This document shows, piece after piece, positions 20,983 to 32,289 of a DNA stretch of 64,000 bases. This stretch comes from Adiantum capillus-veneris. Lineage: Eukaryota > Streptophyta > Polypodiopsida > Polypodiales > Pteridaceae. The notes below the pieces were generated by a model, which had not been told where the DNA came from, searched no databases, and was given only the letters and a program-made list of their open reading frames with translations. The DNA lies in assembly GCA_014529385.2 (NCBI GenBank), contig CM043959.1, positions 16,741,309 through 16,805,308 on the forward strand. The letters are read 5' to 3'. Numbering within the stretch: the stretch's first letter is position 1; the number at the start of each line of letters is the position of its first letter. The position numbers were made by a program, and so were the translations under genes.

Positions 20983-21654
20983 TTACCTCCATAGTACTCT
21001 TGTTCCTTTAAGCTCCATTGAGATGCTTATCCATCCCATGTGTTTGTCTTTCTGTGTTGATTTATCATCCTTAATCCAAATTGGATCATTGACTTTGACT
21101 AAATTTCTTGGAACAAACACTTGCTTGACTTTCCTTTGCTTTCTTGAGTACTTTGGCTGATATATCTTTGCTTTTCTTGGTGTCTCCTTAGAGGTTTTAG
21201 TTGGGTCAGCAACAATTGACTTGAAGTTTTGAAAGCCTGGCTTTCTTGAAGAAGCTGACCCATGAGGGTTCTTTGATGTAGAGACATATGATGTCACATC
21301 TTCTTTGCTAATTGGTGGAAGTTCCACTATAGCTTTACCTTTGTTTGCAATTTTGATCTTTGTTCCTTCTAGCTTTGGTGGCATTTTTTGCTCCATAGCT
21401 ATCGTGGTTGCTATTGCCTGATTTGCTTTAAGCTCTTCTGAATTTCTGTTCAATGGAGATGAATCATCTTCAATAATATTTTCTTTGATACAAGTCTCCA
21501 TTTTAATTGTGCTTGAGGACCTTGTGCTATTGTCCGCGGGTGACCAGTCTTGATCTTCATTCTTTGTTGTTTTTGACCTTGTGCTGTTGTCCGCGGGTGA
21601 CCAGTCTTGATCTTCATTCTTTGTTGTTTTTGATTGACTGCATCCTATTTTCAT
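20983..21654 (-). CDS. lysine-rich ORF of element D, function unknown
   Basis: A 224-codon open frame downstream of the protease-like region. It starts MKIGCSQ and contains two tandem copies of SKTTKNEDQDWSPADNSTR (from a DNA duplication at about 21520-21630). A polar region follows, then a basic C-terminal part (KAKIYQPKYSRKQRKVKQVF, VPRNLVKVNDPIWIKDDKST). High Lys/Ser/Thr content and the lack of hydrophobic segments suggest a disordered, possibly nucleic-acid-binding protein. It resembles no family I know. Its position is where RT would lie in a normal element. It may be the C-terminal part of a longer polyprotein, since the upstream frame runs into it with stops only. Confidence 0.45.
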   Translation of the reverse strand: MKIGCSQSKTTKNEDQDWSPADNSTRSKTTKNEDQDWSPADNSTRSSSTIKMETCIKENIIEDDSSPLNRNSEELKANQAIATTIAMEQKMPPKLEGTKIKIANKGKAIVELPPISKEDVTSYVSTSKNPHGSASSRKPGFQNFKSIVADPTKTSKETPRKAKIYQPKYSRKQRKVKQVFVPRNLVKVNDPIWIKDDKSTQKDKHMGWISISMELKGTRVLWR

Positions 21655-21995
21655 TCTGTATCTCTAACATCTTCTAGGCCATTGGCATTCCCATTATGAT
21701 GCCGTCTGGCATATTCTTTGTTGTGATCACGTGGAATTGAGCTATGATGATCTGTGAACCTACTTCAATGGTAGTGGAGATGATTCCCTAGCATTCTGCT
21801 CGTTTGTTTCCTGATATGCTCACAAATTCAGGAGCATCTTCTAGTTGTGGTTGACCACATCTTTTCTAAGTGCGAAAGGACATGAGGTTATTATCTAGCT
21901 AAAAATCTAACTTTACTTCTTTTGACAGCTTTTCTTCATTCTCACCAAAAATCTTGCACTTGATCGTCTTAGGATTTCTTTCTTTATTGAGTGCT
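21655..21995 (-). pseudogene. retropepsin-like region of element D
   Basis: On the minus strand, with three or four stops, it reads IKCKIFGENEEKLSKEVKLD, then KRCGQPQLEDAPEFVSISGN, then IEVGSQIIIAQFHV and PDGIIMGMPMA. The last block matches the position and shape of the ILG-x-P/D-W/F-[LM] motif of retroviral proteases. At the active-site position the text is LDNN instead of D-[ST]-G, so either the site is lost or the assignment is wrong. Confidence is moderate because only the C-terminal half is convincing. Confidence 0.4.
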
Positions 21996-22463
21996 TTTGT
22001 GGTGGTGGTGTCCGTGGGTTGAAAATTTTTTACATTGACTTTGCTTTGATCAACTGCTTCTGTTGATGTCAACTTGTATGACTGTAATATTGTACTGTTT
22101 TGCAATTGTTGAGCATTGTCCTTTTGCATTTGAGTAACCTTTGACCTTAAAAGGTCCATTGTACTTTCTGGCAGAATTTGTTTCTTTTAGAGGAGATTTT
22201 GGTGGTGACCTTTGTGTAGCCTTTTGGACTTTAGCTCTCATTGGTTTTGACTTTTTTGTCACCTGTTCTGGCAGCTTGAGGCTTTGAATCATCCTCAAAT
22301 AGTCCTTGACTTCAGGTTTAGCATCCGTAGCTTCTACAAGGTCATGAACCTGTTGAGAGTCATTTCCATTTGCATCTCGATATGCATATGTGAGCTTGGT
22401 CTCATGCAATTGCTTGAGCACTATGGGATTTGTTGGCTTTTGGCTTCTACTTGTGGAGATCAA
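21996..22463 (-). pseudogene. polar linker region of element D polyprotein
   Basis: Two overlapping frames (22050-22463 and 21899-22159) with broken continuity, rich in K, Q, S, T and N (QVTKKSKPMRAKVQKATQRS, SPPKSPLKETNSARKYN). Upstream to 22888 the strand continues with stops. No domain recognised. It probably links the gag-like and protease-like parts. Confidence 0.4.
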
Positions 22464-22888
22464 CTGAAACTTTTATCCCTGATGATCTTCATAGAATAAT
22501 TTTTCTGCAAATTTTGATGGGATCTGGGTCAGTGAGAAACTTCCAACAACCATATGATCTTCCAGGGTCTGCTGGCTAGAAGTTCTAGGGCTTCTAACTG
22601 GTGTAGAATTTTCTAGTACTAGAGCTGAGCTTGATGAATTGCAGCTCCCCCCTTCCTAGGGTGATCACTATAGCTTGCTTCATTGTGAGAACTCAAAACT
22701 GTTTGGCTCTGGTTGAGTCTCACCTTTTGGGATTGTGAAGGTACACTTTGGGTAGCACTGTTAATGTTTGGCATCTGTAAACCATTTGCATAGTTTCCTA
22801 TGTATCTCCTTGAAACATGACAAATTATTCCCCAAGTTAAGCTGTAGATATTTATCTTTGCCCTAATATTGTCTATCCCATGGATCTC

Positions 22889-23479
22889 CTATGATATGAG
22901 CTTCTGTGGTTTCAAGACCCAATGCATCATAGATGCCCGTCTATATCTACGAATGTTTTGGTCAAAGTATATGTTTGTTTGGTCACAACATCGAAGCTTG
23001 ATTTCCAATGGAGGCGATTTTGGCTCTGAACAAATTTCTGGGTTCATGCGAGTAATATCCTTCAGCTCCTCTGACATGAACGATCCTTTTTGATCTATCA
23101 CTGGACGCACTTCTATGAGCTGGTATATGGGCCGTTCAAACACTGGTTCATCCTTTTTGTATAGTTTCCCTTTTTGGTCTACATAGTGTGCATATGAATT
23201 ATGTGTACCATACAAAGCTAACATCATTCTGTCTGATGTGTCTCTTAGACTCGTGAATGATTGCACACTTGTGACAGTGGATGAAAAATCATTTGCAAAC
23301 CTAACAATCTTTTCAACCTTCGGTGATATCTGGACACCTTTACTAAATTCATGCAAGAATTTGTTGTTCAAAGAATCAATTTTAAGCTTTTCAAATGCTT
23401 GTGCATCTTTATGCTGATTTTGTACTTGCAGTGTTTTTATCGATGCTTCTAATGGTAATGCAGAATCATCCGATTGCAT
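22889..23479 (-). pseudogene. gag-like protein of element D, C-terminal part
   Basis: A 196-codon frame: helix-prone N-terminal half (LEASIKTLQVQNQHKDAQAF, SKGVQISPKVEKIVRFANDF), then motif copies YVDQKGKLY, VIDQKGSFM and YFDQNIRRY at about 30-50 residue spacing. The two first copies are followed by D/E-rich text and Q-x-I-E-V. Stops in the zinc-knuckle linker separate it from the upstream part. See the finding on YxDxxGxxY repeats. Confidence 0.5.
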
Positions 23480-24250
23480 TAAAAGTCACGAGTTAAATGC
23501 ACTTACATTGAAATTCGCATTTCCAATTTTCTTTGTACCTTGCTTGGTGGTTGATATGTCCCTATTGTCAGGATTTCTTGGACAATCTTCAGAAAAATGT
23601 CCACCTTTTCGTCCACAATCTGAGCAATACACCATGACTGGTGGTATTTCAATTGGCTCTTTTATGTCAAGCTCATGCTAAGAAGTTTTTTCTTCTATGC
23701 TTGCCAAGTTGTCGACATCTTCTTTCAAAATACTAAGCATCAAGCTGTAGAATGCTCCATCTTGACCTTTGTACCGTCTTTGGCTTGGTTCTCCAATTAG
23801 ATTGGCTTCTATTGGTTGATCTGTTGGATCTTGCATTTCTGGTTCTCGATTGTAGATCTGACCACTGTAATCCATGTACAATGACCTTGATTGCATATGC
23901 ACTAAATGTATGTTTTGCTGGCTTGTGCAAATTTTCGGATAACCACTTGGGTCAATTTTTTGCACTTCTATCTGCACCTCATCTTTGAGCTTGCAATACC
24001 TGGCTCCACTGAAGTCTGTGAACATCTGGGAGTTTTCTGAATCTGGCTTTATTCTGATCAATAGGATCTTGGCTCTTGTGTTGCTTTTGTTGTTCATCAA
24101 GTATCTATGGCCTTTTGAATCTATATACAAGACTTTATCTCCATTGTAGCCATAAAGCTATAAAATCTGCTCTGTTGCACTTGTACCTGTGTTACCACTG
24201 CTACTGGCTTGCTTTGTTGTACTTGAACTCTCAGCTTGAGATGAGTCCAT
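23480..24250 (-). pseudogene. gag-like protein of element D, N-terminal part with zinc knuckle
   Basis: ATG at 24250-24248 starts MDSSQAESSSTTKQASSSGN, a serine-rich leader, with a TAG at 24158. It continues with LYGYNGDKVLYIDSKGHRYL and further copies FTDFSGARY, KIDPSGYPK and YMDYSGQIY. Then follow GQDGAFYSLMLSILKEDVDN, a stop after EEKTS at about 23678, and the knuckle YCSDCGRKGGHFSEDCP (about 23640-23590). The knuckle is C-x2-C-x5-H-x4-C, one residue longer than the canonical CX2CX4HX4C. A Cys-His knuckle, and the position after the leader and before a protease-like region, argue for Gag, but the repeat-bearing part does not resemble the usual gag domain. Confidence 0.5.
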
Positions 24251-27186
24251 GTCGATGGGTTCTGTAAAAAGTGTCTCCTACTAAATTTTGGTATTGATTA
24301 GCAAAAAAAATTTATGCTCGGGTTTGATAAAACCGCTCTTGCCGAAGTACTTTTGGCAGTCGATTTCTCTTAACTCACAAGAGTTGATTAACTCTAGCTC
24401 GAAAGTGTCAAAATTGATTGCAACCTTTGAAATGATGAAAATCTAGGCCTTGAATAACCTAACCTGTAGATTAGATCATTATCCATTTTTTCCACTTGAC
24501 TTGAATTCAGCTCTTGTCAAGCTCCCAATTCTTTGCCTGCAACTTGGTTCTTGAATCTGAGCTAAGTAAGTCAGCAAATGAGATTTCCAAATTCTATCCT
24601 TGCAAGGAGCTAAAGGACTAATCTGCAACTTGAAACTGAGTTAACAGGTACCAATTTGGATGCAATGGAACCCAAAATTGACGAGTGGCCTTGTATTATG
24701 TTGTTCTAGCATTGTGCAAGCTCAAAAGTCCAAAATCTTGTTTCTGGGGCTCAAAAGTAAATAATTTCACAATTTCTATGTCTTTTAGGCTTGTTTTGCC
24801 AAGTAATTACCTTGTTGTGGTCTCTGGACAAGTTTGGTTGAGTTTCATCAAGATTTGTCCAAGTTATCAACTATTTAGTGTCCGCAAACTGATTCCAAGA
24901 ATCTGGCTTAAGTCTCAAATTTGTGATCCAAATTTCACCAAATTTGATTTTGTGGAGTCTACTTGATGTGCTTGACCCTGTGGTATACTCAGTTGTACAA
25001 AATTTCTCAATTCTGGAGCAAAAGTAAATAATCGTGATTATTTACTCCTTTTTTTTTTGGAAAACTTTTTTTTTCTCAAAAGTAAATAATCGTGATTATT
25101 TACTTTTGGTGATTTTTTGTCATCTGAGCATGTACACTTGTTTAACACATCAAGATAAGCCTATGAGTCAAGTTTCACTGAATTTAAACAAGATTTACCA
25201 AGTCACACTCAAGTTCTCGACATTCAGTACAGATTTCAGTTTTTATCAAGGTTTTTGGTCTATTTTGTGATCCGAACTTCATGAACCTTCACAAAAGATG
25301 TTTGCAATCATGCTGGTATCAACCTTGATCAGTTTTGAGCCAAAAGTTCATAATCGCGATTATTAACTTTTGACCTAAAATGACAACTTTTTTCAACTTT
25401 TTCAGAGGAGTCTTTTTATGATCTTATTTTGAGCCTATGAATCAAATTAAAACTTAATTTGAACAAGATTCATCAAGTCAGACTCAATTTCTCGACAATC
25501 AGTCAGATTTCAGTTTTTACCCTGTTTTGTGATCCAAATCTTTTGTACCTTTACAAAAGTTGTTTGTACACATTTAATGAATCACTGGTAACAACCTTGA
25601 TCAGTTTTGAGCCAAAAGTTCATAATCGCAATTATCAACTTTTGACCTAAAATGACAACTTTTTTTAACTTTTTTCTTAAACAGTCTTTTTATGACCTCT
25701 TTTGAGTCTGTGAGTCAAGTTAAAACTTAATTTGGACAAGATTCATCAAGTTTATCAACTGTTTCGTGTCCGCAGACTCTGATTTCAAGAATCTGGCTTA
25801 GGTCTCACTTTTGTTATCCAAATTTCACCAAATTTGATTTGTGGGGTCTACCTGCTATGCTTGACCTTATGGTATGTCCAAATATGCAAGATTATCAATT
25901 TTTGGAGCAGATGTAAATAATCACGATTATTTACTTCTGCTAAATTTTTGCAAGTTTTTGTTCCAATCTCGACACAGATCTGTTAAGCACCTCAGCTTAG
26001 GTCTCTAGCCAAGTTTCATCAAGTTTGGACTATTTTTGGTCAAATGGTCATCAGTTTTCTGTCCGTAGACTGACTTTGCAAATTTGGTTACAATTTTCAA
26101 TCCAGTGATCCAAATCTTACCAAATTTGGTTTGCGGGCTTATTACAACATGGTAAAACTAGTGGTATACTGACTTGGTCAAAAAATTTGAAAAATAGGAC
26201 ACATGTAAATAATCGCGATTATTTACAACTGGCAACTTTTTTCATCTTTTTGATCATCTGAGCATATACACATGTTTATCACATCAATATAAGCCTATGA
26301 ATCAAGTTTCATCAAGTTTGGACAATTTTTTTCCCAATTTACACTCAATACTCAAAAAGTCAGTACAAACTTTAGTTTTTACCCAGTTTTTTGTCAGTTT
26401 GGTAATCCAAATCTTTTGGGCCTTTACAAAAGTTTTTTGTATACATGTAAGGAGTCAATGGTATGAACCTTGGTCACATCTGAGCTGAAAGGTAATAATT
26501 GCGATTATTAACTTTAGGCCCAAAACTGACACTTTTTTGAACTTTTTCACTGGACAGTCTTTTCATGATCTATTTTGAGTCTATGAATCAAATCAAAACT
26601 TAATTTGGCCTAAAATGTCAAGAAAAAGTAAATAATCTGAGTTTTGGCCAACTCTTGAAAATTTTACCTCAAAGTATCCTTAAACTTACCCACTGGTTCA
26701 TACAACTTTTAAGCTTACTGTCCAGTTGGATTGACTGGTTTGGAGTCTTTTTGTGTTATTTTTAGCCGTAGATTTGAAACACTGCAACTTCACATAAACA
26801 ACTCACAGATGATTCGTTTGAAGTGAGCAATCAACTAAAATCCACCTCGGATCCTACTTACCCTACTCCTAGATTCTCATGCAATGGAGTTGTGGAAAGT
26901 ATCCACAAACACTAGTTTTTTTTTTCTTAATGTTTTTCATAGCCTTGATCTTAAGACTTGTTTCGTCTACCAATCATTCTCCAAATCCTAATCTAAATTT
27001 ACAATCCTACAATCCTAAAGGCACTCGGCAAGTACAACTTACCTCCAAGCTACCTCTACATAGCAAAAGACGACAATCTTAAGCTATGTGGTTTCTGAAA
27101 AGAAAGTTTTACTCTAGGTGAACCTAGAGGAAGTTAATGGACAATTACACAAGATGCTCGTGTTTTTCCTAGTTTAGGTCTATTCG
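24251..27186 (-). repeat. leader of element D with spaced palindromic motifs
   Basis: Long 5' leader between PBS and gag. A palindrome built on GTAAATAATCG and its complement occurs at 25023-25046, 25081-25104, 25342-25371, about 25613-25642, 25912-25933, 26205-26226 (perfect over 22 bp) and 26492-26512. Spacing is about 260-300 bp except for the first pair (58 bp). Around it lie diverged direct repeats (CCAAATTTCACCAAATTTG, TTTTGAGCCAAAAGTTCATA, CTTTTGACCTAAAATGACAA). Small plus-strand ORFs here are not supported. Confidence 0.85.
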
Positions 27187-27204
27187 TCCCCGGCAACGGC
27201 GCCA
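27187..27204 (-). other. primer binding site for tRNA-Asp (element D)
   Basis: Plus strand TCCCCGGCAACGGCGCCA is the 3' end of plant tRNA-Asp including CCA; the element's strand is its complement. Exact over 18 bases and two bases from the LTR. tRNA-Asp priming is known for Athila/Tat-type plant elements. Confidence 0.93.
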
Positions 27205-27206
27205 AA

Positions 27207-28206
27207 TGTAGGACGCACGTCTAACCTCACTATCCTATCTTATTGCAGTATTAGAACCACGATTACTTTGTCAAACCAGGGACGAAGCTTACTCGACTAC
27301 TGCATAGAGGCTACAAGAGGTTGTCAATCTCTTGGAAAACAACTAAAAACTCATATCTAACTCAAGCTACACTCAAGTGACCAAAATCACCATAAGCCAA
27401 TCGCTCATCGGCAAGCAAATCACATCCGTTACAGCATCAAATGACATCCAAACGTAACGAAACTTCTAGGACAAGCTTATAAGAACTAAGCACACATGCC
27501 TATGGCCTCAAACCCCACTTTAGGTCAAGTTCCAAAGTCGCGATTATTAACAGCATTGGATTTTTGACCTGGTCGTTTTCGACCCAGGATGCATATAAAT
27601 GCTTAGCAATGATGCCCCAATACCCCGCCTATGCTTAGTTTTTTATTTGAACATGTAAATTCCTAGTTATGATGAAATCAGGCCACGGGTCGACGACGCC
27701 AAAAGCTACAAAATACTGTGAATGGCTTACGTCAATGCGTAGAGCTCTTACCTGCGGTTGCAATGCAACAAAAGCATTCACAATGTGACAACCGGAGAGG
27801 GAGTAGGAAGCGCAAGAAGGAGAGGAGTGAGCGTCGTTAGCTCACGCTGTGTATTTCTTATCCAAAAACTTAATAAAATCGTTACAAAGTTGGATTTTAT
27901 ACCTTAGCCAAGGTCTAAAATGTGTAATGTCCGGTGCCCAAGACATTCAAGGCTCCACACTTATTGTATCTACAACCTAGGCATAGTAACTGACCTGTTC
28001 TTTACAACTTGGAACTCCCATTGAGCCTGTCACACATTAAAATATTACAATGGCATCGGAAATTTACAATACGTGACCATTTTGGGAAAACGTGTGATAA
28101 ATGTGTGACTCCAATCTTTACTACTTCTTCACTTTGATCTTCGATGTGCATCCGTACGTCTTTGGTCTTTAGCAGCTTCTGTTAACTGATGTTGACTCAA
28201 TTAACA
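27207..28206 (-). repeat. 5' LTR of element D
   Basis: Begins TGTAGGACGC and ends ATTAACA in plus-strand reading, next to TSD ACTCG. Collinear with 18561-19559. Confidence 0.95.
27895..27901 (-). promoter_or_regulatory. TATA box of the element D LTR
   Basis: Minus strand GGTATAAAATCC, about 305 bp into the 5' LTR; the same motif lies at 19251-19257 in the 3' LTR. Confidence 0.6.
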
Positions 28207-30476
28207 ACTCGCAAGTGTTCTTCTTCTTCAACAAGGCCCACAACCATTGTAGAAAATGATCCAAGATCTCCTAAGTGTAAAGACAGCAACAAAACCACTC
28301 AACCAACGACATCAAAAACCATGATCATGGCATACTTGGTATCATTACGACTATCAAAGTCATTTTCATACATACAAGGCATTGATTCAAAAGAAGAGAA
28401 GAAGATGGGAAGTAAAGCAACAATTTTTTTAAGTCCAAGAAAAGATACGTTTATGTGGAAGATTTTGGAGAGACTTGAGGGGCAAGCAGGTTGAGAATTT
28501 TGTTTACTTGAGTCTTGTGGATATGTACACACATTGTAGGCAACTATATGAGCCTGGGGGACTCACTCTATATAAAAAACGAGATGCAACCTACGAGAAA
28601 AAAACTTTGATAAAACCTCTATATACGACTCATATTAGGGAATATGATCCAGCTTTCTTTGCTCATACGAGTTTGTGAAGAAAACTATTATACCCCTATC
28701 TTACATATAAAATTTAGGTCTCACATGATCTACTTGAGTAAAACTAATCAAATAGTGTATAGCATAGTGGTTGGCAATGTACTAAGGAACCATTTCTGTT
28801 GATAACTAGATGTACTCTCAATGTGTCTTAGCTTGACTTTCAAACTATGTGCTCGATCAGCTTGCACTCTAGCTACTCGTCCAATTTTGGCCCATCCAAA
28901 TGTAGTGTAAATTAACCCTTGACGTGCTCCAAATATGATCTATGACCAGCTTGATGCAAAATTTGATGACCTAATAAAAAGCTTTCCCTAAATTCATCCA
29001 AGTTCTAGTGCATATCGGTGACCTAATAAAAAACTTTCCCTAAATTCATCCAAGTTCTAGTGCATATCGATGACCAATCGCTACAAGTAATCAACCTACA
29101 GTCCCCCTCCCTCCCCCCTCCCCCCCTAAATATGATATCCCTCTCCTTATTTTTTAGTCTTGGGAGATAAATTATTAAGGACCTACCCTAGCTTATACAC
29201 TTATGGAACTTGTAAAAAAAACCCCTCCCCTGCACTTACATGGTGCAGTAAGTTTTCCATGAGCAACCAAATACTGAAAAAATGTCATTTGATGGTTCAC
29301 TTCCATGTATGTCCTCTTTTTTCACTATTGAGGATGTATACTATGGGCTTGAAAAGTTGGCCACTCAAAAATGGGATACCTTCAAGGTATCAAGCCAAAG
29401 ATGATCCAATGGATGGGAGATTTTACACATGAATGGATGTGTGGTATGTTCAACCTTGCTTCAACTGTGAATGGAGTACTTATTGGGTCAAGCCTTTGCA
29501 TAAAGGAGGGGATGTAAAGAATGTAAACAGCTATAGGACTGTAATGATTGGGTCTCTTATGGCAAAGTTGTTTGGGTACATAATGGAGATGAAATTGAGT
29601 GATTGAACTGAAGAGAATGACAAGCGTGCAAAAGAATAAGGGGGTTTTTCTCAATGCCATAGCCCCATAGATCATCTTGTCACTCTTCGTGTTCTCATGG
29701 ATGAAAGTCTATTGAAAGGCAATCAATTGTATTATTGTTTTGTGGACTATAAGAAAGCCTTTGATATGATTCCACGTAACAATTTTTGGAGAAGAATGGA
29801 AGAACTCCAGGTGCAAAGTGAGTTTATGCTTGCGGTTTCTTTAATCTATGAGAAGGTGATGTGTCAATTGTGCATGGGAAGAGGAATTTCAAAAAAAACT
29901 TATAAGCATTGTTGGGGTTAAAGGATGTCCATTGTCACCAACTCTCTTTGGTCTATGCATTGATCAATTGGAACAAATGGTACTTGACTTATTGCAAGAA
30001 GAAGGTATTGAAGAGGTAGGGGATGATTGTGAATGAATTCAAAACAAAGGTTGTGCTTGTGAAAACCAACCATAAGGAGAAGCCATGCATTGTGTACAAC
30101 AATGAGACACTTGAAGTTGTTGAGAGATTTTAATACCTTGGCCTTGAGGTTCCGGCCAATCACAAATGACATGAATATGCTATGCGTCATTTGGAAGCGG
30201 GAAAGAGAGCATAATATGCATTTGAGTATACGTGTAATGCGGGAAACATCAAAAGTTGGGTTCTCAAGAAGTACCTTTTTGACACAATGGTGGTGCTGGT
30301 TCTTCTCTATGGACTTGAAGTGTGGGGTAAGAGCATCTCAAAGTCTAAAAGTGTTTTTTTACAAACTTTCTCCAAGTTTAGACACATACACCATATTATA
30401 TGCTCCTACTTCTTGAGTCAGGATCTCTTCCAATCGAGGTTATGGGCATTGAAAGGGTCGTGGAGTACATGATAAA
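28207..30476 (+). mobile_element. LINE copy C2, middle piece
   Basis: Resumes at ACTCGCAAGTGTTCTTC exactly where 18560 stopped. 28207-28350 is the ORF1 start (TIVENDPRSPK, TMIMAYLVSL). At about 28350 it jumps to text found at 18188 in C1 (ACTATCAAAGTCATTT...GATTCAAAAGAAGAG), an internal deletion of ORF1 and endonuclease. 28430-29310 has no recognisable coding content. RT follows to 30471, where element E is inserted. Confidence 0.8.
29311..30471 (+). pseudogene. LINE reverse transcriptase (C2)
   Basis: Blocks in order: FFTIEDVYYGLEKLATQK (29318), VNSYRTVMIGSLMAKLFGYI (about 29524), IDHLVTLRVLMDES (29670), YYCFVDYKKAFDMIPRNNFW with the motif A Asp at 29745, then GVKGCPLSPTLFGLCIDQLE (about 29920; the usual Q before GCP is missing). 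The text jumps from EEGIEEV to VNEFKTKVVLVK at about 30020, deleting the region where the catalytic (F/Y)ADD should be. Then come VVERF*YLGLEVPANHK, VLLYGLEVWGKSIS and GIERVVEYMI. Catalytically dead. Confidence 0.85.
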
Positions 30477-32289
30477 TGTGAGGCCCATACCCAGACTCGA
30501 CCCTACTCACCTCCCTCAGTCCTCCAGACCGTTCCTGGGAATGACGTAGATCTATCTGCAGGTATCTCTCCCACTTGGGACGGACACTCAAAAAGGACTC
30601 CGGTCTATCTCGAATTCCAACCCAAGGAGGTACATCCCTTCATGCAACGATTCTATCCGCTTCTCAAAATCAATCTGTCCTTGACAGCTTTCCGCACCCA
30701 AAATCGTGGTCCTTAGTCTTGATTCTCTTGATCTTTAACTTGAGGATCTGCTCTTGCTTTTTTTTCCTCCCTTGGTTCATGGCGATAACCCCTTTTTCCT
30801 GACAAGCAGGCACGGCAGTTATCACTTTCCCCTAAGAAGAGGGATCTTGCAATCCTACCTGGTCTTGCTCGTTCCCTATTACCCATTTTTATCCCACGTA
30901 GCGTTTAACATAAAATTTTTAAATCAACATCTGGCCATCTGACCCTCCGGATCCGCCCACCCACCGAACCATTTCATGAAAATCCCTTCTCGAGGTAGTA
31001 CTTAACTACTACAAAATCAAGAAGACAGCAATCTATTAGACATCATCAAATAACAAGCAGCATGCAATCTGTTGCATATTCTCATTCAGGGAAATTCATC
31101 TGCTTGTTTCCACCAGATCTTTATTTAGAAACTTTTAATTCATTTCCTTTTCTTTATCTGCTATAATTAGCTTGTAACTAGTTTCCTAACTAATCAGGCA
31201 ATACATTTAGTTTCAACCAATTCATCTTGCCTCCCTATTCAGGCCAAGATAATTGGTTACAAGCCATCAAAATGGCAACACCTTCACAATATCTCCCAGA
31301 ATGAAGTGTTTGGAAAAGGCTCATCAAGTAATTTAATCATTCCTTTCTAAGTATTTTATTTCAAGAGGTATAGCACCATCTGGTGACAGATGCACAGGAT
31401 AGCCCCTATATTCCTAGCCTTTCCAGTTTCTTTTTAAGCAACCAAGTCGAACAAATTTCCTTAATTAAATTCACATCATCCTCCCTGAGTATGACCTTCT
31501 CATCCAAACATTGGCATCACGCCATACCCGGATTATGGACGATTTGCAATAAGATACCATGGGTACTTCACCCGACCGGGCAAAAATAAAGCAAACGCAT
31601 TCATCCCTTATCCCCCCTCGGGCATGAATGACCTAAGTATAACAACTTGTCGGTTACACTACCTTAGCCGAAAAGGGCCAATCTACGTCAAGTTCCCAAG
31701 AGAATCCTCTCAATGGACTGGCCTTTCAATCAAATTGACCCCAAGAAGATCATCTTGGTTTTCGGTCATTTCCAGACAATCTTCAAAACTCCTAGTTAAA
31801 TCTATGTTTTGCAATGGGCTATCCCAATCACCTCTCGAGATTCCTTTTTAACTCCTAGTTGGTAATTTCCAGATTCTTTCATTTATCAACCTTAATTCCT
31901 ACTTTCATTAATTATCTACCAGCCAAGTTTATTTAGAAAATACAAGTGAGTTTTTGCCATAGGCATTTGATGGTTAATGTCTCTTCGAAAATGCCAACTT
32001 TTTTAAAGTTCAATCCCCGTTTTGTACGATTCCCAGGTTTTTGCAATCCTTTGCCATCCATGGGGCATCTCCATGGAAGCTTGTAGAGTTTTCGGTTCAA
32101 ACAACACGGAGATCAATTCCGCAAAGTTATCCCGTATCTCCCCCATCTCGTATTTGCAAACAAACTTAAAATTGATAACTTTATAAATACTCTTCAATAC
32201 CAAAAATTGAACTACTTCTATCGAACTTAGACAACTACTCTTTTCTTTTGGTGCCTAGCTTTCCATTTAGGAAGCTAGAAGGTCGTCCT

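Larger units (their letters stand above)
18561..28206 (-). mobile_element. LTR element D: tRNA-Asp primed, without RT or integrase
   Basis: Two LTRs (18561-19559, 999 bp; 27207-28206, 1,000 bp) are flanked by the TSD ACTCG (18556-18560 and 28207-28211). Orientation is minus: the PBS abuts the right LTR and the PPT abuts the left one. Between them, in minus-strand order, are a 2.9-kb leader with palindromes, a gag-like region with a zinc knuckle, a protease-like region and a lysine-rich ORF, then 1.4 kb of untranslated sequence. No RT, RNase H or integrase motif was found in any frame, so it looks non-autonomous. The LTRs differ at several percent of sites by eye, so the copy is not recent. 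PPT, PBS and LTR ends resemble element F. Confidence 0.9.

Noticed and set aside
24990..26520. Regular repeats with unique spacers, superficially CRISPR-like
   Set aside because: The repeated units are imperfect, about 270 bp apart, and lie between the PBS and gag of an LTR element in plant DNA; there are no cas genes.
27187..27204. Part of a tRNA-Asp gene
   Set aside because: Only the 3' 18 bases match and they abut an LTR; it is a primer binding site.
18561..28206. Endogenous pararetrovirus (caulimovirid) as the origin of D
   Set aside because: Matching LTRs, a 5-bp TSD, PBS and PPT fit an LTR retrotransposon; no RT or movement protein was seen.
30575..30942. Plus-strand ORFs near the outer end of LTR E
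   Set aside because: Repeated at 37433-37660 only because LTRs are duplicates; no motif and antisense to the element.
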